A DNA stretch of 6,460 bases from Bacteroidota bacterium. Lineage in GTDB: Bacteria > Bacteroidota > Bacteroidia > Chitinophagales > Chitinophagaceae. Each line of letters opens with the position of its first letter. Position 1 is the stretch's first letter. The notes below the pieces were generated by a model. That model saw only the letters and a list, made by a program, of their open reading frames with translations. It searched no databases and had not been told where the DNA came from. A program made the translations under genes and the position numbers. The stretch is from NCBI GenBank assembly GCA_005883855.1, contig VBAU01000289.1, positions 1-6,460 of the forward strand, written 5' to 3'. This document shows, in pieces, positions 1-5,053 of the stretch.

Positions 1-1
1 C

Positions 2-40
2 GGCATTATGAGTAAATTTAAGGATCAAAAACTGTACTAA
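2..40 (+). CDS. possible 3' end of an unidentified gene (partial)
   Basis: From base 2 one frame reads GIMSKFKDQKLY and stops at TAA (38-40). The lysine-rich, aromatic-ending tail is a plausible protein C-terminus, and it would make a gene that enters from the left and converges on the minus-strand plug gene, with about 80 bases between their stops. Only 12 codons are visible, so neither the family nor the reality of the gene can be shown. The same bases could be non-coding, or a 10-codon ORF starting at ATG 8. Sequence to the left of the window would decide. Confidence 0.3.
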   Translation, partial: GIMSKFKDQKLY

Positions 41-52
41 AAGCAGCCGGGT

Positions 53-87
53 AGTGAACAGAAAGTACAAGAGTGCGACGCAACGAA
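53..87 (+). repeat. possible diverged copy of a dispersed intergenic repeat (copy 1)
   Basis: This stretch contains AGTGAAC (53-59) and GCAACGAA (80-87) separated by 20 bases. The same two words occur on the minus strand upstream of the plug gene (1491 down to 1458), separated by 19 bases, with partial similarity between them (GAAAGTACAAGAG here, GAACGTAAAGCAG there, 9 of 13 identical). The two copies would flank the plug gene in inverted orientation. The core GAGTGCGACGCAACGAAAG also resembles, from memory, a sequence often met between genes in Bacteroidota genomes. The match is short and could be chance. Confidence 0.3.
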
Positions 88-121
88 AGTTGGGAAAAGA
101 GAAACTGCTGAAAACAAAAAA

Positions 122-1405
122 TTAATAACCTGCGCCCGTTCGTTGAAAGATCGAATTAAGAGTGGTGTAGCCAATCAGCTCATCGGCCCGACTGCCAAAC
201 GCGCGATAGTACACCAAAACCATGTATGCATTTTCGGTGCCCCAATAATTTCCCTCTGTGTTTTCAAAGGAGAAAACTTCTCCCGTCGGTTTATCCGGCA
301 CAGTAACGTATGAATAATTGTAATAGCCTTGTTTGAGAAACAAAGTTTTTTCATATGCACCACGATTAGGATTAAAAATCATTTTTGAGGAATCGTTAGG
401 AGTATAATTGGTCAGCGCGCCGTAGAGATACACGCTCTTTCCTTCATAAGGTCGATTACCCGGCGGGAAATAGCTAAAGTGAACCCTGGCATAATCTCCT
501 TGCCAGTACGGATTCACGTTATCCATATTTTCAATCGTAAATATTCCATTTAAATCGTGGTAATACAGATACGGTTGATTCAAACGGTCACCATCTGGCT
601 TGATATAAACATCTGTAATGTTACCCTTTTTATCCAATTGCTGCATGCGGTCACTCATCAGGCGCAGGCTACGCAGATCGATCCAGCGCCACTCCTTTCC
701 CGCAGGAAATGAATTCGTGGCCTCATCATTGTACTCAAAATAATTTCCGCGAAAAATGTTGGGACGCGTGAGATAAGCAGCATTTGTCCAGGCATAATTT
801 TGCAATATCACCACCCGGGCATCCTGTTGGTTGAAAACATTTATTGTGCTGTTTAAAGTAACACGGACATTCACCTTTTGATAAGTGTAAAACCATTTTG
901 AGTTAAACGGCTGCTGAACCTGGGCCACAATAGCCGCACGGTTATCCACGACCAGGAAACGTTTTGTCAACACAAGGTTGGAAGTATCACCCTCGATAAA
1001 AACCTTTAAAATATAATTTCCCGATCGTGTGGGCATGCAATTTCGATCCGGGAAAAACGCCTGGTAATGCGTGTAACGGGCAAAAGCAATCGAAGAAGTT
1101 CGGTAGTTTGAGATGCGCACATTTTGAAATCCCCTGATATAATCAAATGGCGTAAGTGTAGTCGGGGTCCAGTCGGCATTGCACAAAACGAAGGTGTAAT
1201 AATACGTCTTGACATCCGCATCCAGGTCATCAAAATGAAGTTCAAACACGTCGCCGCTATTCAAATTCATGACCGGGTAGCTATACATATCGCCGGATTT
1301 CGTGAGTGTGACAGAATGAATATTCGGTTTGAAGATGTGATCAGGGATTTGCGCCCCGGACACATAAAAAGAAAAGCATAGGAAGCAAAAGATAAAATAT
1401 TTCAT
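122..1405 (-). CDS. type IX secretion system plug protein (formerly DUF5103)
   Basis: This 427-residue protein belongs to the family once called DUF5103 and now known as the T9SS plug protein. In Flavobacterium johnsoniae the plug occludes the periplasmic side of the giant SprA translocon pore when PorV is not engaged (family knowledge). The protein begins with a signal peptide (MKYFIFCFLCFSFYVSGA, about residues 1-18), consistent with a periplasmic or outer-membrane location. Recognisable family features are the aromatic YIRGFQNVRISNY segment near 89-101, the ARYTHYQAFFP stretch at 109-119, and the C-terminal block FENTEGNYWGTENAYMVLVY (380-399) followed by ADELIGYT (407-414). Beta-strand-rich, tyrosine-rich composition fits stacked beta-sandwich domains. 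Length is full for the family and the frame is intact. No other T9SS gene is visible, which is usual because T9SS genes are scattered. The ATG overlaps the stop of a possible 30-codon leader ORF (ATGA). Confidence 0.88.
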   Translation of the reverse strand: MKYFIFCFLCFSFYVSGAQIPDHIFKPNIHSVTLTKSGDMYSYPVMNLNSGDVFELHFDDLDADVKTYYYTFVLCNADWTPTTLTPFDYIRGFQNVRISNYRTSSIAFARYTHYQAFFPDRNCMPTRSGNYILKVFIEGDTSNLVLTKRFLVVDNRAAIVAQVQQPFNSKWFYTYQKVNVRVTLNSTINVFNQQDARVVILQNYAWTNAAYLTRPNIFRGNYFEYNDEATNSFPAGKEWRWIDLRSLRLMSDRMQQLDKKGNITDVYIKPDGDRLNQPYLYYHDLNGIFTIENMDNVNPYWQGDYARVHFSYFPPGNRPYEGKSVYLYGALTNYTPNDSSKMIFNPNRGAYEKTLFLKQGYYNYSYVTVPDKPTGEVFSFENTEGNYWGTENAYMVLVYYRAFGSRADELIGYTTLNSIFQRTGAGY

Positions 1406-1426
1406 ATGGATGAACGTGAAATTAAG

Positions 1427-1451
1427 ACATAATCACGATAGTTATGTATCG
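1427..1451. promoter_or_regulatory. interleaved inverted repeats between the divergent genes
   Basis: ACATAA (1427-1432) pairs with TTATGT (1442-1447), and CGATA (1436-1440) pairs with TATCG (1447-1451). The two pairs interleave and share one base, the order expected either of an overlapping operator or of an H-type pseudoknot in the plug-gene leader RNA. The stems are AT-rich and short (6 and 5 base pairs), so a biological role is unproven. They lie about 20-45 bases upstream of the plug start codon. Confidence 0.2.
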
Positions 1452-1457
1452 CAGCAC

Positions 1458-1491
1458 TTCGTTGCCCTGCTTTACGTTCATGCAGTTCACT
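1458..1491 (-). repeat. possible diverged copy of a dispersed intergenic repeat (copy 2)
   Basis: Read on the minus strand this holds AGTGAAC (1491-1485) and, 19 bases on, GCAACGAA (1465-1458), the same two words in the same order and near-identical spacing as bases 53-87 on the plus strand. It lies in the leader of the plug gene. The resemblance suggests a repeat family, but two short words are weak proof. Confidence 0.3.
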
Positions 1492-1536
1492 CATGGTGAG
1501 ATAGGGCAGGAAAGCGAAGAGCACTATATTTAGTCT

Positions 1537-1544
1537 TATTTTTG
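1537..1544 (+). promoter_or_regulatory. Bacteroidota-type -7 promoter element for the permease gene
   Basis: TATTTTTG matches the Bacteroidota primary-sigma -7 consensus TAnnTTTG exactly. It sits 31 bases before the TTG start at 1576, giving an expected short leader. No clear -33 TTTG element is seen 17-23 bases upstream, which lowers confidence. It would drive the permease and perhaps the genes that follow. Confidence 0.5.
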
Positions 1545-1575
1545 TTGATAATTTTTAAAAGACTCAATATTACCC

Positions 1576-2814
1576 TTGAAGGTTGCAAGCTTCATAGCAA
1601 ATCGCATTGCGTTTAACCGCCAACGATCTTTTTCACGATTCATCATCCGGCTTTCCATTGTAGCCACAGTCATCAGCGTCGCCGTTATGATTGTCACCTT
1701 GGCGTTCACTAACGGGTTCCAGGAAACCGTCAGCCAAAAGGTCTTCAGCTTTTGGGGACACATAAGGGTGCAATACAAACAGCCCATGAAATCAAGTATT
1801 GCCGAAGAAGAGCAGATTGAGAAAAACGATACGATCGCTCAAGCCATCGCGCAAAACCCTAATGTTGTCAGCATTCATCCGTTTGCAACAAAGTATGCTA
1901 TTCTAAAAACAAAAGAGGAAATGGAAGGAGTTCTCATGAAGGGGCTAGATAGAACCTATAATTTTAATCACCTCAAACAATTTCTAAAGCAGGGTCGCTG
2001 GCTTAATTTCAACGACACCACGTACAGTCGCGAAATCATTGTTTCAAGTTATACCGCAGACGAACTTAAACTCAAACTGAATGACAGGGTAGTGATTTAT
2101 TTTATCAAACCTGATGGCTCGCTGCGACCAGATAAGCTATCCATTGTTGGGATTTACAAAACCGGCATTGAAGATTACGACAAGACATTTGCTATTGGTG
2201 ATTTGAAATTGATTCAACGACTGAATGGCTGGGCGCCTGATCAAATTGGTGGTTACGAAATTTTTCTAAAAGATTACCACCAGATGCAACAAGTTTCAGA
2301 CGATCTCTATTATAACATTGAAAAATTTCCTCCTGAGTGGGACACTAAGACCATCAAAGATCTTTATCCAAATATTTTCGATTGGCTCAGCATGCAGGAT
2401 GTTACAAGGAACGTGTTGATTGGTTTTATGATCGTAGTGGCGGTGATCAATCTCATAACTTGCCTGATCATTTTGGTACTTGAGCGCATTCGGATGGTGG
2501 GCGTTTTAAAAGCAATAGGTGCACGCAACTGGACAGTGCAGCGAATATTCCTTCAGCATTCTACTATCATTACGCTTGTTGGCATTGTCCTCGGGACGGC
2601 ATTTGGCCTGGGCATCTGTTGGCTACAGCAAGCCACAGGGTTTATTAAATTGAAAGAAGAAGCCTATTACATGAGTGAAGCTGCTGTAAAGATCGTCTGG
2701 TGGCAGATTGCATTTATTTGTGCGGGGACACTGTTGATCTCATTTCTTGTACTGATGGTGCCATCCCTGATCGTCCGTAGGGTAAGACCAGTGAAAGCCA
2801 TACAATTCAGGTAG
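1576..2814 (+). CDS. LolC/LolE-type ABC transporter permease (FtsX family)
   Basis: This 412-residue inner-membrane permease has the LolC/LolE layout: TM1 at about 23-44, a large periplasmic domain (about 45-275), then three C-terminal helices at about 280-302, 328-350 and 378-400. The N-terminal IANRIAFNRQRSFSRFIIRL is characteristic of this class in Bacteroidota. The cytoplasmic segment ERIRMVGVLKAIGARNWTVQ (303-322) is the FtsX-type coupling region that contacts the ATPase. By homology it works with a LolD-like ATPase to extract lipoproteins from the inner membrane for delivery to the outer membrane. No ATPase is in the window, so the partner must be encoded elsewhere. The start is TTG: the frame has a stop at 1549-1551 and no ATG or GTG between, and the next ATG (1687) would remove most of TM1. 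Length is normal for LolC/E. A MacB-like or other FtsX-family export role cannot be excluded. Confidence 0.87.
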   Translation: MKVASFIANRIAFNRQRSFSRFIIRLSIVATVISVAVMIVTLAFTNGFQETVSQKVFSFWGHIRVQYKQPMKSSIAEEEQIEKNDTIAQAIAQNPNVVSIHPFATKYAILKTKEEMEGVLMKGLDRTYNFNHLKQFLKQGRWLNFNDTTYSREIIVSSYTADELKLKLNDRVVIYFIKPDGSLRPDKLSIVGIYKTGIEDYDKTFAIGDLKLIQRLNGWAPDQIGGYEIFLKDYHQMQQVSDDLYYNIEKFPPEWDTKTIKDLYPNIFDWLSMQDVTRNVLIGFMIVVAVINLITCLIILVLERIRMVGVLKAIGARNWTVQRIFLQHSTIITLVGIVLGTAFGLGICWLQQATGFIKLKEEAYYMSEAAVKIVWWQIAFICAGTLLISFLVLMVPSLIVRRVRPVKAIQFR

Positions 2815-2845
2815 AATCTGAAATCAACCTCTGCCAAAGTTTCAC

Positions 2846-2853
2846 TATTTTGC
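2846..2853 (+). promoter_or_regulatory. weak promoter-like element before the lipoprotein gene
   Basis: TATTTTGC resembles the Bacteroidota TAnnTTTGC element but lacks one T, and no upstream TTTG is seen at the right distance. Transcription from it would begin near the first ATG (2858), giving a nearly leaderless message or favouring the second ATG at 2870. It may allow lipoprotein-crcB-DUF190 expression separate from the permease gene. Confidence 0.22.
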
Positions 2854-2857
2854 GTAA

Positions 2858-3316
2858 ATGAAATTAACAATGCGTCTCGCTATTTTTTCTCTTTTCCTTT
2901 TTGTCAATTGCAATAACTCCGATAGAGAGGCAAAAGAAGGCAAATCGGAAAGTGACGTAGATGCTGCAAGAAACTTCCTCGAGGCCGCGCTGAAAGGAGA
3001 TTACAAACTGGCTTCGTCCTATATGGTCCAGGATTCAACAAACATCGGCTACCTCGCAGTAACGGAAAGAAAGTACAGCCAAATGGATCCTGATCAAAAA
3101 AGAAATCTACGGAATGCCTCGCTGCGGTTTTATGACCCGCTTTTTCAAAACGATTCGACGACGGTTACAGTTTTCTCCAATTCTTACAAGAATGACAAAG
3201 ACACGCTGAGAATCGTAAAGCAGAATGGTCAGTGGCTGGTTGATTTAAAATACCTTTTCGAACACGATCTTGACACCACACTAAACAAACTCGTCATCGA
3301 CACCTTACGTAAATGA
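2858..3316 (+). CDS. small lipoprotein with DUF4878-like (NTF2-fold) domain
   Basis: A 152-residue predicted lipoprotein. The N-terminus is a short hydrophobic signal ending in FVNC, with Cys18 as the likely lipidated residue, followed by a charged, flexible linker (about 19-33). The segment DAARNFLEAALKGDYKLASS (35-54) is the typical opening helix of DUF4878/NTF2-like domains (A..F..AL..GD...A), and the strands TLRIVKQNGQWLVDLK (116-131) match the usual closing beta hairpin ending in a conserved Trp. Function is unknown for the family; an envelope ligand-binding or assembly role is inference. Its stop overlaps the crcB start (ATGA at 3313-3316), so the two are almost certainly co-translated. 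The start could be ATG 2858 or ATG 2870; both leave a working, if short, lipoprotein signal. Confidence 0.7.
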   Translation: MKLTMRLAIFSLFLFVNCNNSDREAKEGKSESDVDAARNFLEAALKGDYKLASSYMVQDSTNIGYLAVTERKYSQMDPDQKRNLRNASLRFYDPLFQNDSTTVTVFSNSYKNDKDTLRIVKQNGQWLVDLKYLFEHDLDTTLNKLVIDTLRK

Positions 3317-3690
3317 TCAAGAATCTTTTACTGGTCGCGTTTGGCGGCGGGGTTGGTAGCATCGCCCGTTACCTTTGTCAAAAATGGTTGGGACAAAGCT
3401 ATCCGCGCCCGTTTCCCTGGGGAACATTCATAGTAAACCTGTTGGGCTGTTTTCTAATCGGGATAATTTATGCAGCTTCAGAAAAAACTACTTTCGTTGG
3501 CCCGCAGGTCAGGCTATTGCTGATTACGGGTTTTTGTGGCGGCTTTACTACTTTTTCCACTTTTGCTTTCGAAAATATGAACCTGCTTCGAGGCGATGAC
3601 ACTATTTATTTTCTTGTTTACGCAATCGGAAGTGTGGTATTGGGCATTATAGCGGTCTTTGCCGGCATTGGGCTCATGAAACTTTTATGA
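3313..3690 (+). CDS. crcB: fluoride channel CrcB/Fluc
   Basis: This 125-residue protein is a full-length CrcB/Fluc subunit, a small inner-membrane protein with four helices that forms an antiparallel dimer and lets fluoride leave the cytoplasm (family knowledge). Signature motifs are all present: GGGVGSIARY at 11-20, WGTFIVNLLG at 36-45 including the pore-lining Asn42, and GFCGGFTTFSTF at 73-84, which carries the central sodium-site backbone, the TTFST core and the phenylalanines of the fluoride path. No key residue is missing. As a single-gene form it would act as a homodimer. It overlaps the upstream lipoprotein gene by 4 bases and is followed after 1 base by a DUF190 gene, a partner recurrent next to crcB. 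No fluoride riboswitch is apparent upstream. Confidence 0.96.
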   Translation: MIKNLLLVAFGGGVGSIARYLCQKWLGQSYPRPFPWGTFIVNLLGCFLIGIIYAASEKTTFVGPQVRLLLITGFCGGFTTFSTFAFENMNLLRGDDTIYFLVYAIGSVVLGIIAVFAGIGLMKLL

Positions 3691-3691
3691 T

Positions 3692-4039
3692 ATGGAACTG
3701 CAAGGCCAATCAAAACTGTTACGCATCTTTGTTGGAGAGGTAGATAAAATTGATCATCAACTTTTGTATGAAGCAATCTTGTTAGCCGCGAGGGAGAAGG
3801 GTTTGGCAGGTGGCACCGTTTTGAAAGGTATCATGTCATACGGAGCCAGTACCAGAATACATGTCGCGAGACTCATCGAGCTATCAGAAGACCTTCCAAT
3901 AGTAGTCGAGATCGTGGACCTTGCGGAAAAGATTGATTCGTTCATTCCCGTTGTAAACGATCTTTTTGAAAGATGTGGGCGGGGCGGATTGATCACTGTG
4001 GAAAAAGTGGATGTGTTATATTATAGGCCGAAAAAGTGA
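3692..4039 (+). CDS. DUF190 family PII-like protein
   Basis: A 115-residue cytoplasmic protein of the DUF190 family, which adopts a ferredoxin-like fold related to PII signalling proteins. Family marks are LLRIFVGEVD (9-18), AREKGLAGGTVLKGIMSYGA (33-52), LSEDLPIVVEIVD (64-76) and the closing GGLITVEKVDVLYY (98-111). The molecular function is not established. DUF190 genes are repeatedly found beside crcB, sometimes as a fusion, which suggests that the protein regulates or senses for the fluoride channel (inference from context). Here it begins one base after the crcB stop (TGA T ATG), the tightest spacing short of overlap, so co-translation is likely. Length and frame are normal. Confidence 0.92.
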   Translation: MELQGQSKLLRIFVGEVDKIDHQLLYEAILLAAREKGLAGGTVLKGIMSYGASTRIHVARLIELSEDLPIVVEIVDLAEKIDSFIPVVNDLFERCGRGGLITVEKVDVLYYRPKK

Positions 4040-4044
4040 CAACT

Positions 4045-4068
4045 CCAATCAACAAACCAATCAACCAG
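4045..4068 (+). repeat. two-copy 12-base tandem repeat in the ppa leader
   Basis: CCAATCAACAAA is followed directly by CCAATCAACCAG, identical at 9 of the first 9 and 10 of all 12 positions. The 36-base gap before ppa contains almost no G and is A/C-rich, ending AAACAAATG. Such unstructured A-rich leaders stand in for Shine-Dalgarno sequences in Bacteroidota. The duplication may simply be slippage in a low-complexity leader. Confidence 0.5.
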
Positions 4069-4075
4069 TAAACAA

Positions 4076-4618
4076 ATGCTTACCGTTCATCATCCCTGGC
4101 ATGGCGTCTCATACGGAGAGGGGGCACCGCGAATTGTGAATGCCATCATAGAAATACCGGAAGGATCGCGATCAAAATATGAGGTTGACAAGACAACCGG
4201 CTTACTGAAACTCGACAGGGTTATTTATTCGTCATTTCACTACCCCATAAACTACGGGTTTATTCCTCAAACGTTGGGACAGGACGATGATCCACTCGAT
4301 ATTCTTGTACTTTGTTCGCAATCCATTCAGCCGCTATGTTTGGTAGAAGCAACAGTAATCGGCAACATGCAAATGATCGACCAGGGCGCGTTGGATGACA
4401 AGATCATCGCCGTAGCTTCAAAAGATCCTTCCGTTAATCATTACAGGAATGTGGAAGAACTGCCTCACCATTTCTTAGCAGAGTTGAAAAATTACTTCGA
4501 ACAGTATAAAGTGCTTGAAAATAAAAAAGTCGAAATAGATAACTTCCAGGACAAAGCAGCGGCACTTAAAATCATTGAGGAGGCAATTGCATTTTATAAA
4601 AAAAGCTTTCAAAAATAA
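4076..4618 (+). CDS. ppa: inorganic pyrophosphatase, family I
   Basis: This 180-residue soluble enzyme hydrolyses pyrophosphate to two phosphates in the cytoplasm, pulling forward nucleic acid, protein and lipid synthesis. The family I active site is complete: Glu26 in IEIPEGSRSKYEVDK (24-38) with Lys34 and Glu36, Arg48 in LDRV, Tyr56 and Tyr60 in HYPINYGFIP (55-64), the metal-binding DDDPLD (70-75, with D in place of the usual G at 71), Asp102 and Asp107 with Lys109 in MIDQGALDDKIIAV (100-113), and Tyr144-Lys145 in FEQYK. Family I enzymes need Mg2+ and are strongly inhibited by fluoride, which gives meaning to the crcB and DUF190 genes just upstream. It begins 36 bases after DUF190, behind an A-rich leader without a Shine-Dalgarno sequence, and ends 29 bases before the next start. 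Confidence 0.96.
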   Translation: MLTVHHPWHGVSYGEGAPRIVNAIIEIPEGSRSKYEVDKTTGLLKLDRVIYSSFHYPINYGFIPQTLGQDDDPLDILVLCSQSIQPLCLVEATVIGNMQMIDQGALDDKIIAVASKDPSVNHYRNVEELPHHFLAELKNYFEQYKVLENKKVEIDNFQDKAAALKIIEEAIAFYKKSFQK

Positions 4619-4647
4619 GTCTTGTGAAACAAAACAAGCTCGCAAAT

Positions 4648-5049
4648 ATGACTACAGAAACGATTTTAATCCTGATCGTTATTGGATTAGCAGCAGGGAC
4701 GTTAAGCGGTTTGGTTGGTGTGGGTGGTGGAATCATTATCGTGCCGGCACTGGTTTTTTTCCTGGGATTTTCCCAACAAGCAGCCCAGGGCACTTCTTTG
4801 GGACTTCTGTTGCTTCCTGCGGGTATACTCGCAGTAATCAATTACTATAAGCAAGGCTTTATCGACCTGAAGGTGGTTGGCATAATGTGCGCAGCCTTTG
4901 TGTTGGGAGGATGGGTAGGAAGCAAACTGGCCTTGTCTCTATCGCAAGAAGTGGTGAAGAAAACATTTGCAATCGTTCTCTTCTACACTGCTTTCAAGAT
5001 GATGGGCTGGGATGCGGTTATCTTCAAATGGCTGAAAAGCCTTTTTTGA
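4648..5049 (+). CDS. TauE/SafE family anion exporter, half-length
   Basis: A 133-residue membrane protein of the sulfite exporter TauE/SafE family. It carries the signature GTLSGLVGVGGGIIIVPALV (17-36), the following helix with QGTSLGLLLLPAG (47-59), and a second glycine-rich helix GGWVGSKLAL (87-96), with about four membrane helices in all. Full-size members have about 250 residues and two such halves; this one is a single half, a form common in Bacteroidota, and presumably works as a dimer (inference). The family exports sulfite, sulfoacetate and related anions; the substrate here cannot be read from sequence. ATG 4648 is preferred because MTTETILIL leads straight into TM1; GTG 4624 would add eight charged residues (MKQNKLAN) and remains possible. 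It lies just downstream of ppa and 4 bases before the next gene. Confidence 0.85.
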   Translation: MTTETILILIVIGLAAGTLSGLVGVGGGIIIVPALVFFLGFSQQAAQGTSLGLLLLPAGILAVINYYKQGFIDLKVVGIMCAAFVLGGWVGSKLALSLSQEVVKKTFAIVLFYTAFKMMGWDAVIFKWLKSLF

Positions 5050-5053
5050 TCCT

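Larger units (their letters stand above)
1402..1494 (-). other. possible leader mini-ORF (30 codons) overlapping the plug start
   Basis: An ATG at 1494 opens 30 codons (beginning MSELHERKAGQRSAA) that end in TGA at 1404-1402, overlapping the plug ATG in an ATGA arrangement typical of translational coupling. A second, 19-codon ORF in another frame runs from 1481 to 1422 (beginning MNVKQGNEVLRY). Neither has a clear ribosome binding site, and both fall in the stretch that resembles bases 53-87, so they may be by-products of a non-coding repeat. I do not recognise either peptide. Confidence 0.2.

Noticed and set aside
81..92. CAAC-GAAA-GTTG hairpin as a transcription terminator
   Set aside because: The stem is only 4 base pairs and no T run follows on either strand.
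1124..1381. Plus-strand open frame opposite the plug gene
   Set aside because: It is antisense to a confidently identified, conserved protein and has no recognisable motif.
2111..2126. CTGATGGCTC, like the 3' end of the fluoride riboswitch consensus
   Set aside because: It lies inside the permease gene, where it encodes PDGS, about 1.2 kb before crcB, and the 5' aptamer half is not found upstream of it.
2491..2506. GGATGGTGGGCGTT, resembling the 5' part of a fluoride riboswitch
   Set aside because: It encodes the conserved FtsX coupling motif RMVGVL and lacks the pairing partners of the aptamer.
4575..4850. Open frame of 91 codons across the ppa-TauE junction
   Set aside because: It overlaps the ppa end and the TauE signature region in another frame, and its peptide shows no family features.
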